Of a stretch of 64,000 nt of DNA, positions 1-9,953 are shown one piece after another; the stretch's first letter is position 1, and every line of letters starts with the position of its first letter. The stretch is from NCBI GenBank assembly GCA_010671905.1, contig JAAHII010000001.1, forward strand, positions 1,178,001 to 1,242,000. Reading direction: 5' to 3'. This stretch comes from Leptolyngbya sp. SIOISBB. GTDB taxonomy: Bacteria; Cyanobacteriota; Cyanobacteriia; Phormidesmidales; Phormidesmidaceae. The notes below the pieces were generated by a model, which saw only the letters and a program-made list of their open reading frames with translations, was not told where the DNA came from and searched no databases. The translations under genes and the position numbers were made by a program.

Positions 1-1
1 T

Positions 2-793
2 ATGGGAGGCGAGATTCAGGTTCAAGCCGCGCTTGGTCAGGGATCAACTTTTTCTTTTGGGATTCAAGCGCTGTCTGTTCCAGAGACATCGGTGTCGGTA
101 TCGCTGCCGCCAGCAACCCAGTTGGTCAAGGCACTTGCCCCTGGGCAGCCCGCTTACCGGATACTGGTGGTCGACGATCAGCCTGCTAATCAGCTCTTGT
201 TAGTGCGGATCTTAGAAGCGGTTGGTTTTATGGTGAGGGCAGTTGAAGATGGTCAGTCAGCGATTGTCGTCGCTCAAGAGTGGCTACCCCACTTGATTTG
301 GATGGATATTCGGATGCCTAATCTTGATGGTTATGAATCAACTCGTCAAATTCGAGCAGCGAGGTTATCGCCTGACCCGATCATCATTGGTCTTACCGCG
401 AATGTTTTTGAAGATGAGCGGAGTCGAGTCTTAGCTGCCGGGGGCAACGATTTTGTGCGCAAACCATTCACGGCTCATCAAATCTTCCAGGTCATGGCGC
501 GACATTTGCCAATTCAATATGTCTACAGTACCGACTCTGAGACATCGTTGGAGGCTGCGCCCCCCGATTCTGAAGTGGGGATGTCGCTAGAAGCGGCGAT
601 CGCCGCCTGTTCAGGCGTGTCTCCAGAGTGGGCCAGGTCGATGCGACAAGCCACGATTAAGGGAGCGGATACGCAAATCTTACAGCTCCTCACTGAGTTG
701 CCGGCAGATCAGTCAGCCTTGGCTAATGCGTTGCGCGACTGGACTCAAAATTTTCAGTTCAACACCATCCTTGAGGTGCTGCCCCCTGGCTAA
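2..793 (+). CDS. Hybrid sensor histidine kinase, C-terminal part (cut by window edge)
   Basis: Only the end of the protein is inside the window; the first visible residues (GGEIQVQAALGQGSTFSF) are the last strands of a HATPase_c kinase domain, so the real start lies upstream. Next comes a complete receiver domain at about residues 52-168, with the acidic pair in LVVDDQ, the phospho-acceptor Asp in WMDIRMPNLDG and the conserved Lys in VRKPF. The last ~70 residues form a helical tail with the pattern 'QATIKGADTQ..LLTELP...NFQFNTILEVL', also found at the C-terminus of other hybrid kinases here. Probable role: phosphotransfer inside a membrane or cytosolic sensor. The kinase assignment is secure; the input signal is unknown. 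Confidence 0.9.
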   Translation: MGGEIQVQAALGQGSTFSFGIQALSVPETSVSVSLPPATQLVKALAPGQPAYRILVVDDQPANQLLLVRILEAVGFMVRAVEDGQSAIVVAQEWLPHLIWMDIRMPNLDGYESTRQIRAARLSPDPIIIGLTANVFEDERSRVLAAGGNDFVRKPFTAHQIFQVMARHLPIQYVYSTDSETSLEAAPPDSEVGMSLEAAIAACSGVSPEWARSMRQATIKGADTQILQLLTELPADQSALANALRDWTQNFQFNTILEVLPPG

Positions 794-841
794 TACCGGT
801 TTACCTAAGTGAAATGAGGCAATGCGCTGAGCGTGTCATTT

Positions 842-861
842 GACCAGACTATGGTCTGGTC
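842..861. terminator. Short perfect hairpin between two kinase genes
   Basis: GACCAGAC and GTCTGGTC form an 8-bp perfect stem around a 4-nt loop. It lies 49 nt after the stop of the first kinase and 18 nt before the next start. There is no clear T-run, so it may be a weak terminator or an mRNA-stabilising or processing hairpin. Confidence 0.4.
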
Positions 862-879
862 TGTCGTATTCCAAGAGAG

Positions 880-3800
880 ATGTTAGACAGCTTACCGTCT
901 AAAGCAATTGACTATAGTCCTGTAGTGGTGCCACGTCAGACGTCATTACAAAAAGCGATCGCGGCTTTGAGGCAGGCAGATTTCACCGCAATCTGGGTGG
1001 TCGAAACCGATCATGCTGGCAATCAACAGTTGCTAGGCGCAGTGTTTTCCGCCCAACTGTTGCAAGCTTGCATCACCGACTCTAACCCACTAGACAGTTA
1101 CTTAGAGTCAATTATGGTGCGCGACTTGCCACTACTCAGCTTGGCCGCACCACCCTCTGTAGAGTCCTGTCTAAACTACTTCATCCAGTACCGAGTTGAT
1201 TTCTTGCCGATCACCTACCCAGACGCTGCTTTTGCTGGCGTCGTCAGCAAGTGGAAACTCTTACAACATTATTGCCAAGTTGGGAATATCAGCCTTCTAG
1301 AGCCAGTATTTGCAGGCTCCCCAGACGGCTTTTGGATGACGGCGTGCGATGAGCCGATTGACTGGCACAACACCCTGGACAAAGCGGCTGTTCTGGAGGA
1401 TATGTTTGCTCATCAACACATCACCCAAGTCAACGACGCTTTTCTCAATCAGCATGGCATCAGTCGAACAGACCTTATGGGCCAGACTTTGGCTGATTTT
1501 ACGGTCCCAGATCTAGCCCATGAAAAGTTAAAGTGGCAGCAGTTTTTTGACACTGGCACGATGTGTGCAACGACAGAAGAACGACGGCTTGATGATGAGG
1601 TTTCGATCTGGCTCGAAGCCCACTACACCTGTTTGTATGACTCCCAAGGGCGGATTGTTGGGCACTTCTGTATTCAACGGGATATCACGCATTACAAAGA
1701 AATCGAAGCTCGTTTGATGCAACAAGAGCGTTATCTCTATGTGATTGTCGCGATTCAACAGCGGCTGCTAGGCGCTGGGCACCACGTTCTCTACAACCAC
1801 GTTGACCCTCAACATGAGGACCCAGACCAGACTGATCAATTAAGTTTTCAGTCTACCTTGAAAGCTCTGCGGCCCGTTTACCAAGAGATTTTAGGACAGC
1901 TAGGCGAAACCGCTAGTGCCTCCAGGGTTTATCTCTTTGAAAATGATGCCGACTGTATGAGTCAGCAATTGGAATGGTGTGACGAGGGCATCACGCCCGA
2001 GATCGATAATCCGTTACTCCAAAACCTGTCGTATGAGGATTTCTTTCCTCGTTGGCTCAAAGTATTAGTCAACGGTGAACCGATTAATGGGGTTGTGAGT
2101 GATTTTCCGGAATCAGAACAAGCTGTTTTAGCAGGACAAGGTATCCTGTCTATCTTAATTTTACCCCTCATCATTGAAGGACAATTTTGGGGTTTTATTG
2201 GCTTTGATAACTGTCGAACCGCGATTCCTTGGGACAATTCAGAAGTTACCCTGCTGGCGGCGGCGGCGGCGGCTCTGTCAATGCATCTCGAAAGTTGCCA
2301 AGTGGATTATTCACGACAGCGCAGTTGGCATCGAGAGCGCCTGACTTATCAGCTCATCAATCAGATGCGCCAGACCTTGCAAATTGACGACATTTTTGAC
2401 ACCACCACGCGACAATTACGTCGTTTACTGAAATGCGATCGCACTGTCATCTACCGATTTAACTCTGACTGGAGCGGTAGCTTTGTGGCCGAATCGGTAT
2501 CGTCTGATTGGATCCCGCTCAACCAGCTCTATTGCGACCCGCCCCATTTAGAAGACATCACCGTCAGCTCTGACACCTGCCAAGTACAAAACTGGCAGGC
2601 CCCAATCCCTTTTGGAGCGGATACCTATTTGCAGGAGTCTCAAGGGGGAGCTTATCACCAGGGCAAACTCTATAGCCAGATTGCCGATGTCTATCAAGCC
2701 GACTTTGAGTCTTGCTATCTTGACTTCCTCAGCCGGATGCAAGTCCGGGCGTATTTAACCATCCCAATTTTCTCGGGTAACCGTTTGTGGGGCTTACTCG
2801 CTAACTATCAAAACAGCGGACCTCGCCAGTGGGAGACAGACGACGTTAATCTCGTACTGCATATTACGACCCAACTTGGCATCGCTTTGCAGCAGGTTGA
2901 GTTACTGGAACAAACGCGACAGCAATCCTTAGAACTCGCCAAAGCTAATGCGGCGGCAGCAGCGGCGATTCAGGCCAAGGCGGATTTTCTGGCCAATGTG
3001 AGTCATGAGTTGCGCACGCCGCTGAATTCCATTTTAGGATTCAGCAAGATCTTAAGTGACGAGCTCATGCCGTCGTCCGAGTTGCCCACCGAGGTGACAG
3101 CACAAGAACACAAAGAATACGCTGATATTATTGGCCGCAATGGTCGCGATTTGCTCACGCTCATCAACAACGTCTTGGAGGTCACTCGTCTGGATGCTGG
3201 GCGCAGCCAGGTACTGTCTGAGCGTTTTGATTTGTCTCAACTGCTGCAAGACTTACAGCTTGTGCTGAATAAACAAGCAGTAGCTAAAGATCTCGCACTC
3301 GTCTTTCACCTCAGTCCAGAATTGCCGCAGCAGATCGTCTCTGATCGCGATAAGCTGTGGCACGTTTTAGTCAATCTATGCAGTAATGCCATCAAATTTA
3401 CGGCCTCAGGTCGCGTGACGCTACGGGTCGATGTCCGCAATCAGATTGAAATCGACGCTAAAACGATCCGTCTTAACCTCGCTTTTGAAGTTGAAGATAC
3501 TGGCCAAGGTATTGCCCCCGCAGAACTTGACAATCTGTTTCAGCCGTTTTACATGACTCAGTCGGGGCGTCAAATCGATCAAGGCTCAGGCCTAGGGCTG
3601 GCTGTGAGCCAGAAGTTTGTAAATTTGCTGGGCGGCCATATTACGGTTAACAGCGCTGTCAAACACGGGAGTTTGTTTAAGTTCAACATTTGGGTCGTAC
3701 TCGGGGGCAAGCATACCGCTGCAGCGCTCTCCCCAACCCCGATCCTAGGGACTCCTGCCTCGACACCGACCCTGCCATACCGGATCGTCATTGTCGATAG

Positions 3801-4446
3801 TCAATTTCAAGATCACTATCAACTGAAACAAGTGCTCTCGCCCTTAGGCGTCGATTTGCGTACGGCCAGCAGTAATCCAGAGGCTTTGACTTTGTGGTCA
3901 GAATGGCAACCTCACCTATTGTTTATCGACTTGCCCAAAGCCTCGACTGACAGCCAATCGATCTTGCAACACATTCACCAGGAGACTCAAAAACAGGACT
4001 CAAATAGTCTTGGGGATCCATTATTGCCCACAAAAGTAATTGCGCTAGTTCCTCAAGGACAACATCCAGCCTCACTCGATCTTGTCTCCAGAGATTTTGA
4101 CGATGTGTTGTATTGGCCTAGTCAGGACGCTGATCTTCTCCAGATCTTGAGCAAGCATTTACCCCTTTCTCACCTGGTCTCTGACTCTCCGGCTGCCTCC
4201 AACCCTCCTGACTTACCGCCAGCGCTGACTCAGCTTTCCCAAGCTCGACAGCGCGCGGCGATCGGTCAGATGCCTTTATCCTGGCGACAACAGCTTTATC
4301 AAGCGGCCCTCACGGGGTCGGATGAGAAGTTATGGTCGCTGATTGCTCAGTTGCCTGCTGAGCAGTTTCCGCTGATTCAATTACTCAACACCCTGACAGG
4401 AAACTTTCAATTCGACCAAATTACTGCCCTCATATCAGATGATTGA
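880..4446 (+). CDS. CBS-PAS-GAF-GAF hybrid histidine kinase with degenerate receiver
   Basis: A 1188-residue soluble sensor kinase with no membrane segment. Domains in order: a CBS pair (about 10-135), PAS (about 150-280, ending in the PAC-like FCIQRDITHYKEIE), a GAF domain (about 290-470), a second phytochrome-type GAF (about 490-680), HisKA with phospho-His near residue 709 in SHELRTPLN, and HATPase_c with N box (LVNLCSNAIKF), G1 (DTGQGIAP) and G2 (GSGLGLAVS). The C-terminal receiver-like region (about 965-1090) keeps the central Asp (LLFIDLP), but the acidic pair reads VDSQ and the conserved Lys is missing, so it is probably a pseudo-receiver. It ends with the same helical tail (SWRQQLYQAALTGSDE) as neighbouring kinases. 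The next kinase gene starts inside its stop codon. Confidence 0.92.
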   Translation: MLDSLPSKAIDYSPVVVPRQTSLQKAIAALRQADFTAIWVVETDHAGNQQLLGAVFSAQLLQACITDSNPLDSYLESIMVRDLPLLSLAAPPSVESCLNYFIQYRVDFLPITYPDAAFAGVVSKWKLLQHYCQVGNISLLEPVFAGSPDGFWMTACDEPIDWHNTLDKAAVLEDMFAHQHITQVNDAFLNQHGISRTDLMGQTLADFTVPDLAHEKLKWQQFFDTGTMCATTEERRLDDEVSIWLEAHYTCLYDSQGRIVGHFCIQRDITHYKEIEARLMQQERYLYVIVAIQQRLLGAGHHVLYNHVDPQHEDPDQTDQLSFQSTLKALRPVYQEILGQLGETASASRVYLFENDADCMSQQLEWCDEGITPEIDNPLLQNLSYEDFFPRWLKVLVNGEPINGVVSDFPESEQAVLAGQGILSILILPLIIEGQFWGFIGFDNCRTAIPWDNSEVTLLAAAAAALSMHLESCQVDYSRQRSWHRERLTYQLINQMRQTLQIDDIFDTTTRQLRRLLKCDRTVIYRFNSDWSGSFVAESVSSDWIPLNQLYCDPPHLEDITVSSDTCQVQNWQAPIPFGADTYLQESQGGAYHQGKLYSQIADVYQADFESCYLDFLSRMQVRAYLTIPIFSGNRLWGLLANYQNSGPRQWETDDVNLVLHITTQLGIALQQVELLEQTRQQSLELAKANAAAAAAIQAKADFLANVSHELRTPLNSILGFSKILSDELMPSSELPTEVTAQEHKEYADIIGRNGRDLLTLINNVLEVTRLDAGRSQVLSERFDLSQLLQDLQLVLNKQAVAKDLALVFHLSPELPQQIVSDRDKLWHVLVNLCSNAIKFTASGRVTLRVDVRNQIEIDAKTIRLNLAFEVEDTGQGIAPAELDNLFQPFYMTQSGRQIDQGSGLGLAVSQKFVNLLGGHITVNSAVKHGSLFKFNIWVVLGGKHTAAALSPTPILGTPASTPTLPYRIVIVDSQFQDHYQLKQVLSPLGVDLRTASSNPEALTLWSEWQPHLLFIDLPKASTDSQSILQHIHQETQKQDSNSLGDPLLPTKVIALVPQGQHPASLDLVSRDFDDVLYWPSQDADLLQILSKHLPLSHLVSDSPAASNPPDLPPALTQLSQARQRAAIGQMPLSWRQQLYQAALTGSDEKLWSLIAQLPAEQFPLIQLLNTLTGNFQFDQITALISDD

Positions 4447-6536
4447 TCAATCGAGCGTGTTTTGTCTTTCCTGCTATCAGTACTGTTGTGGCTCTTTTTC
4501 CTTGGTTAACTAAATTTTCTGGTGGGCCCAAGAAGCTACCCCTGGCGTTAGTTCTGAAGGTTCCCTACACGTTACAAATTGTGCTAGCAGTTGGTTTGAC
4601 GGGCTGGCTATCTTTACGCAACGGGCGCATTGCTGTGCATCAGTTGGCGCTCGAATTGCGCCAGGAAACAGCCGACCATGTCAGTCAATATATTGAAGAC
4701 CAGTTGCAAACAGCGCAACAGATTAACCAAGCCAATGTGGCGGCGATCGAGTTAGGTCTGTTGCCGCTAGACGATTTTGACCGGATGGGGCAATTTTTTT
4801 GGCGGCAGATGCAAATTTACGATGTGGGATACATCAATTTTGCTAATGAGGCCGGAGAATTTATCGGCGTAGAACGCACGGCTGATAATCAGTTATTGAT
4901 TAATGAAACGCGGGCTTCGGCACTCGATCAGATGACGGTGTATGAGACTGACAGTCAAGGCGATCGCACTCAAGGCACGGTATTATCGGCGCCTGAGCCA
5001 GTCACGGCCGAGGGCTGGTATGCAGATGCGGCGGTGGCTGGGCAGCCGGTTTGGAGCGATTTGTATCCTTGGGATGATCAACCCGATGTCCTATCCCTTT
5101 CTGCCAGCTACCCGCTTTACGACACTCAGCAGCAACTGCTCGGCGTTATCGGCGTCGATCTGCTGGTGTCGCAGATGAACGACTTCTTGCAAACACTGAC
5201 CCAAACCGATGGCAAAACGATCTTTGTCATGGAGCCAGACGGTACTTTGGTCGCCAGTTCCAGTCGCTATCCAGCCTATCAAGTAGTCGGCGGCGAAGCT
5301 CAACAATTACCAGCGACAGCCAGTCCCGATATTGTGATTCAAGCCACGGCTCAGCAGCTTCTAGAACAGTCGCCGCCGGAGAGTAAAATTCTGAGTCGTA
5401 GTAACCCTGTTTTTGAAATTTCTGGGATTGCCCACTATGTCAACGTCATTCCCTGTCAGAACCAATTCGGTTTAGATTGGCACATTGTGGTTGTCGTACC
5501 AGAAACCGCCTTTATTGAGCAGATCAATCACAACACCCGCATCACTGTGTTGATGTGTCTCCTCGCTGCGGCGATCGCCGTTCTCAGTTGCCTCATCACC
5601 TCCCGCTGGATTAGCCAACCCATTCATGAGTTGGTTGTCGCTAGTCAGGAAATCGCGAAAGGTAACCTCAACCAATCGCTCAAAACCCATTTAATTCAAG
5701 AATTTGAAGATCTTAGCCAGACCTTTAATGCCATGGCTAATCAGCTCCAGGCCATGTTTACTGAAATGGAAGAGCGCGTTGCCCAACGCACTGCAGAACT
5801 CGCCGCCGCTAAAAAACAAGCCGAACATGCCAATGACTCAAAAACGCAGTTCCTGACCAATGTCAGCCATGAACTGCGCACGCCACTGAATGTCATTTTA
5901 GGATTCACGCAAGTCATCCTTGCGGATCAACAGTTACCGCTCAAGCATCAAGATGCGTTTAGGCGAATTCATCAAAACGGGCAGTCTTTGCTCACCCTCA
6001 TCGGCTCAATCTTGAAAGTGACTCAGCTAGAAAAAGACATTAGTGCATATAACGTTTGTTTTAATTTTCCAGAATTTTTAGAAACGCTGTATCACCAACT
6101 GCAACCTCAAGCAGCGGCCAAACGACTCCAGTTGACGATTCAGCCTTTGACAGAGTTACCTTGTTTTATCTTTACCGATGAAAGTAAGCTACGCGATGTG
6201 CTGGTCAATTTAACGGATAATGCTATCAGCTCGTTATCGCAGGGACGAGTCAGTATTCAGATATGGGCTCACTCAAACGAGGTAAGTTCCCAAGATGAAG
6301 ATCATCCTTGGATTTTACAGTTCGAGGTAGAACATTCATCAGACGGCTTATCTTTGCCCAGAACGGCAGAAGTCAATCAAAATTTTGTGCCCGTCCCTCT
6401 AGAGTATGACCTTAACCAAGGCATCGGGCTAGGGGGTCTATATGAGTCAAGAATATGTCCGATCAATGGGTGGCAGCTTGACTTATCAAGTGTTTTCTGG
6501 CTCGAAAACGGTTTTCCGGTTTGCCATTCCGATTAA
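4443..6536 (+). CDS. Membrane Cache-HAMP histidine kinase, frameshifted near its end
   Basis: The start is a TTG that overlaps the stop of the upstream kinase, suggesting translational coupling. The order is: a membrane helix (about 38-56), an extracytoplasmic double-Cache sensor, a second membrane helix (about 360-385), HAMP, HisKA ([15 protein letters not shown]) and a HATPase_c domain. The kinase domain is intact up to the G2 box, where a GGGGG run at about 6433-6437 shifts the frame. Dropping one G gives GIGLGVYMSQEYVRSMGG and continues into the next frame. The 33 residues after that point in this frame are therefore not native. Sensor and histidine-kinase assignment is secure. Whether it makes a working enzyme depends on whether the extra G is real. 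Confidence 0.75.
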   Translation: MINRACFVFPAISTVVALFPWLTKFSGGPKKLPLALVLKVPYTLQIVLAVGLTGWLSLRNGRIAVHQLALELRQETADHVSQYIEDQLQTAQQINQANVAAIELGLLPLDDFDRMGQFFWRQMQIYDVGYINFANEAGEFIGVERTADNQLLINETRASALDQMTVYETDSQGDRTQGTVLSAPEPVTAEGWYADAAVAGQPVWSDLYPWDDQPDVLSLSASYPLYDTQQQLLGVIGVDLLVSQMNDFLQTLTQTDGKTIFVMEPDGTLVASSSRYPAYQVVGGEAQQLPATASPDIVIQATAQQLLEQSPPESKILSRSNPVFEISGIAHYVNVIPCQNQFGLDWHIVVVVPETAFIEQINHNTRITVLMCLLAAAIAVLSCLITSRWISQPIHELVVASQEIAKGNLNQSLKTHLIQEFEDLSQTFNAMANQLQAMFTEMEERVAQRTAELAAAKKQAEHANDSKTQFLTNVSHELRTPLNVILGFTQVILADQQLPLKHQDAFRRIHQNGQSLLTLIGSILKVTQLEKDISAYNVCFNFPEFLETLYHQLQPQAAAKRLQLTIQPLTELPCFIFTDESKLRDVLVNLTDNAISSLSQGRVSIQIWAHSNEVSSQDEDHPWILQFEVEHSSDGLSLPRTAEVNQNFVPVPLEYDLNQGIGLGGLYESRICPINGWQLDLSSVFWLENGFPVCHSD

Positions 6537-6845
6537 GAGTATTGCTTCTTTGCAAGCGCCTACAACCCCTGACTTCAGTATCCTTATCATCTCAATCGGA
6601 GGTAGCCGCCACACATGGACAATGCTCACCCCATGAGCGATCGTCAAGTCTAATCTATGCGCTCTTGCAAATGCCTCACAACTGGCTTAAAGAACTTGAG
6701 CAAGCAGCTCTTCGTGGGGCTGATGCAGAGCTTGAAGCGATCATTGCTCAAGTGCCTTCAGAATACTCAGAGTTGTCTGTTTTTTTAAAAACCATGAATC
6801 TTGATTTTCAGTTTGAAGCTATTCTAGAATTAGTCAACTCTGCTC
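6442..6845 (+). pseudogene. Displaced C-terminal remnant of the preceding hybrid kinase, receiver deleted
   Basis: Two reading frames carry the missing end of the 4443-6536 kinase. One (to 6636) completes the ATPase domain with SMGGSLTYQVFSGSKTVFRF and then runs out. A second (from about 6660) encodes the helical C-terminal tail LKELEQAALRGADAELEAII...NLDFQFEAILELV, which aligns with the ends of the two upstream hybrid kinases. Only about 80 bp separate the two pieces, so the receiver domain that should lie between them has been deleted. I read this as an old deletion plus frameshift. Confidence 0.6.
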
Positions 6846-6848
6846 ATC

Positions 6849-7985
6849 ATGAAATCAACCTTTACAAGCCGTTCAAAAAAGGAAATTCTAGTCGTTGATG
6901 ACACGCCTGATAATTTGCGGTTGTTATCGGCCATGCTGAGCAAAAGAAATTATGAAGTGCGTAAATCTCTCAACAGCAAAAACGCTATTATCTCAGTCAA
7001 AGCAGATGCTCCTGACTTGATTTTGCTCGATATTAAAATGCCTAATATTGATGGATATGAAACTTGTAGGCTCTTGAAAGATGATCCCACAACCCAAGCA
7101 ATTCCGATTATCTTTATCAGTGCTTTAGATGACGCACTAGATAAGGTCAAAGCCTTTGCTGCAGGGGGAGCTGATTACATTAGTAAGCCCTTCCAAGAGG
7201 CGGAGGTATTAGCCCGAATTGAAAATCAGCTACATTTGCGAGATTTACAATCACAGCTTGAAATTAGAAATCAAGAGCTCACTCAATCCAATCACGATCT
7301 AGAGCAGTTTGCACATATTGTCTCGCATGATTTACAGCAGCCTTTGCAAAGCATGATTGGTTACGCAAAGATTATTGGCCTGCAATATCCTGATTTATTG
7401 GATACCGATGCCAGCCAATATCTAGAAAACATTTTAGATGCTGGCAATCGGATGAACAGACTCATCAAGGACTTACTCAGCTATGCGACTGTTGGTAAAG
7501 AACGCGAAGCCTTAGCAACAGTTGATTGTAATCAAGTTTTAGCTGAGGCTATCGGCAACTTGAATCTTCTTATAGAAGAGAAAAAAGCAAATGTGGCTTT
7601 TTCTGAGATGCCTGTAATTATTGGAAAAGAAGTTCAGTTGATCCAACTTTTCCAAAACTTGATCGGGAATGCCATTAAGTTCACTCAGCCTGAAGTAATT
7701 CCTGAAATTGAAATCACCGTTTCTTTAGAGCCTGAATCTAGCTGGATATTTGCTTTCAAAGATAATGGGATTGGTATTGCAGATGACGATCTCAATATGA
7801 TTTTTAAAACTTTCCAGCGTCTTCATGACAGTGATAAATATCCTGGTTCGGGCATTGGGTTAGCAACTTGTAAAAAGATTGTTGAAAGTCATGCTGGAGC
7901 TATCTGGGTCGAATCGGTAGAGGGTAAAGGAAGTACTTTCTTTGTGAAGTTGCCAGCTACAAAGCAACTGATTAAATCATCTTGA
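6849..7985 (+). CDS. Response-regulator/histidine-kinase (REC-HisKA-HATPase)
   Basis: A 378-residue soluble protein. An N-terminal receiver (about 12-130) has VVDDTPDN, the phospho-acceptor Asp in LLDIKMPNIDG and the Lys in SKPF. A short coiled linker (about 135-155) leads to a phytochrome-type HisKA (FAHIVSHDLQQPLQSMIGY) and HATPase_c with N box (LIGNAIKFT), G1 (DNGIGIADDD) and G2 (GSGIGLATC). It lacks a membrane segment and probably receives phosphate from the membrane kinases encoded just upstream. The same pairing recurs at 20.7-24.4 kb and 47.5-51.1 kb. Confidence 0.9.
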   Translation: MKSTFTSRSKKEILVVDDTPDNLRLLSAMLSKRNYEVRKSLNSKNAIISVKADAPDLILLDIKMPNIDGYETCRLLKDDPTTQAIPIIFISALDDALDKVKAFAAGGADYISKPFQEAEVLARIENQLHLRDLQSQLEIRNQELTQSNHDLEQFAHIVSHDLQQPLQSMIGYAKIIGLQYPDLLDTDASQYLENILDAGNRMNRLIKDLLSYATVGKEREALATVDCNQVLAEAIGNLNLLIEEKKANVAFSEMPVIIGKEVQLIQLFQNLIGNAIKFTQPEVIPEIEITVSLEPESSWIFAFKDNGIGIADDDLNMIFKTFQRLHDSDKYPGSGIGLATCKKIVESHAGAIWVESVEGKGSTFFVKLPATKQLIKSS

Positions 7986-8077
7986 CTAGATTGGTATCAG
8001 TACTATCAATTGGGTCGCTCTGATGCAAGGAAGGGCAAATAGTCGTTCCGTAGCTCCTGCTGTCTTCCCCTAACTGA

Positions 8078-9234
8078 CAGGGTTGATTCATTGTAGGAGA
8101 CGAAAAATCCTCTCAACCTGGTTGGCGAGCTCTCGTAGAGCGGAAGTAACCGACTTAAACCCATTCAGTCGGAGCAAATTGATAGTAATGGAACGAAACA
8201 GAGAGGCATTGAGCAAAGCGTTCGGGTTTCGGCCATACGTTTCATCTTCATGAAGGACGACATCTTTCGGCCAATGCAATTGATTTTCAATGCTCCAATG
8301 CCCTCGCACCATATTGTTCCAGAGTCTTGCCGTGGTCGCTAGAGAGCTGAGATAGTAGGCTCGATGAATGGAACATTTGTCTGGCGTACAGCGCCGTCGT
8401 TCAACACAGAGGATGGTTTTCGTCCCCTGCCAGCGTTGAGGGTCAATCCCTTGGGCAGAATACACGCTGACCCGCCGCTGTTCTTGACGGCCATGGTGGC
8501 ATTCGAAGGGGGTTGAAGCGGTTTGTCGCGGTTGGCGATAACGAATGATCGTCTCGATCTGACGATACAGCTTCCCCTGATTCTCTTTAACCGCCACCAC
8601 ATAGTCATTGCCCCCCCTCAACAATGAGCGACAGTGTTTTTTTTGCGCGTGAAGCGCATCCAGGCTGAAAGCCACTCCGCTCAAGTGGAGTTTCTCTAAC
8701 AGATACTGCACAACCTTCAACTCGCTATTGTCGGTGGGGGTCAGCGCGGCTAAATCGACGGTGATCCCTTGGGCTTGAGCAAAGACACTGACGAGTCCGA
8801 CAAAGCGCGTTTTGCCGTCATCGTCGGTGATGGGTTGTCGAATCCGCTTCCCGTCAATGGCATATACATCCTCGTCTACCGTGAGATACTGGCGCATCCA
8901 TTGAACAAAGGCGTCGCTGAGCGCGGCAAAGTCAAGCCCGATATGGGCTCGCCGGAAGGTCGAAAAGGACGGTACCGCGTCAAGGTCAATCTGCAATAAG
9001 TCAGCTACCTCGGAACCGTAGCGTTGCGCAAACTCCTCTAGGGGCGATTCCCTCGATAACCCGCTAAATTTCCCATCACAATGAACACCAAAATGATCCA
9101 CAGCGGATGGCGTTTCCCACGAGCATGACGATAGTCAGGGACGGTCTGTAGGGCTTCTATAAGGTTCATCGCAACATCAACGATACGGGTGCCTTACAGC
9201 TTAATTTTTATCTCATCACATTGAATCAGCCCTG
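8078..9234 (-). mobile_element. ISAs1-family insertion sequence with 10-bp target duplication
   Basis: An element of about 1157 bp. The left end reads CAGGGTTGATTCATTGTA (8078-8095). The right end, read inward on the other strand, is CAGGGCTGATTCAATGTG, 15 of 18 identical. Both sides are flanked by the perfect 10-bp direct repeat CCCTAACTGA (8068-8077 and 9235-9244), which fits the 8-10 bp duplications of ISAs1 elements. The transposase is on the minus strand and its stop codon lies within the left terminal repeat, as is common in this family. The intact duplication suggests a fairly recent insertion, although the transposase is frameshifted. Confidence 0.92.
8088..9169 (-). pseudogene. ISAs1-family transposase, frameshifted near the N-terminus
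   Basis: The main frame (8088 to about 9101) encodes the DDE domain, with Asp in YAIDGKRIRQ, Asp in SLDALHAQKKH and the HWSIENQLHWPKDVV...ED signature at the third acidic site. The true N-terminus (MNLIEALQTVPDYRHARGK) starts at 9169 in another frame and runs to a stop at 9038-9040. Joining the two at about 9040-9060 gives the expected sequence GYRGNRPLEEFAQRYG. A single-base shift therefore separates them. It is probably inactive unless programmed frameshifting or a sequencing error explains it. Confidence 0.85.
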
Positions 9235-9384
9235 CCCTAACTGAAGAACAAACTCACGTTGAGCTATTCCTCTGTTGCAGTGCCGCTACCTTGCAACACT
9301 CTTGCTGTTGAGAAATTGGGACTAGCTGCAACAAGCTGAGGGGCGATATCACTGCGATAACACCCAATCGCAGAGGATACCAAT

Positions 9385-9582
9385 ATGAATGTTTCCACTC
9401 TCTCCACCACTCACCCGACTGCTCGTCAACGTCGCCTCAAAGCGATTGTCAAACGTCTGGTCATTGAACTGGGCTATCTGGAGTACTGCCTCGCCGCAGG
9501 TTGGGAAGATGACCATGTTCAAACAGCCGCAGTGAGCCTTGATACTGCGATTGATTGTCTCAACGAACATCTGTCCACTTGA
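9385..9582 (+). CDS. Small hypothetical protein, 65 aa
   Basis: A short ATG-initiated frame. The middle is predicted helical (RRLKAIVKRLVIELGYLEYCLAAGW), and the acidic C-terminus ends AIDCLNEHLST. I do not recognise the family. It lies just beyond the ISAs1 insertion and ahead of the decayed DUF4278-like gene. Composition is consistent with a real small soluble protein, but the evidence is limited to an open frame with a sensible amino-acid profile. Confidence 0.45.
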   Translation: MNVSTLSTTHPTARQRRLKAIVKRLVIELGYLEYCLAAGWEDDHVQTAAVSLDTAIDCLNEHLST

Positions 9583-9677
9583 GGCGATCGCGTTTTCCCT
9601 TACCCATTCAAACCTGGGACCATATCACTGGTACCGGTGAGGAAAAACACACCTTTCTGCCAAGAAGCTAACCAAAA

Positions 9678-9905
9678 GTGACTGTTTCTATCCACAACAA
9701 CGTCCACAGAATGATGGAGCCCCCACCACGAAACTCTCTTTCCTCGGTCAATCCTACGAAGCCTCGCTGCTCGCTGTCGAAGCTGCTGCAACTTTCGCGA
9801 CCGCGACCTTCCTCGGTAAAACCTTACGCCCGTAAGCAATTCACGGTCGCGCTGCGCCACCCTCACGAAGAATTGACCTATCGCGGCATTCGTTATCACC
9901 GCTAA
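9678..9905 (+). pseudogene. DUF4278-like small protein, frameshifted
   Basis: Pieces of a DUF4278-type protein occur in two frames. One reads GAPTTKLSFLGQSYEASLLA and on to FLGKTLRP. The outer frame supplies the start (MTVSIHNNVH) and the C-terminal HEELTYRGIRYHR, whose 'LTYRGxxY' is the family motif. Two small shifts, one near a CCCCC run at about 9720 and one near 9835, would reconcile them. The start would be GTG at 9678 unless ATG was lost. Function of the family is unknown. Confidence 0.5.
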
Positions 9906-9953
9906 GGACGCTGTCGCTGTTCTCCTCCTGCTCAACTCAAGTAAGACAACACC

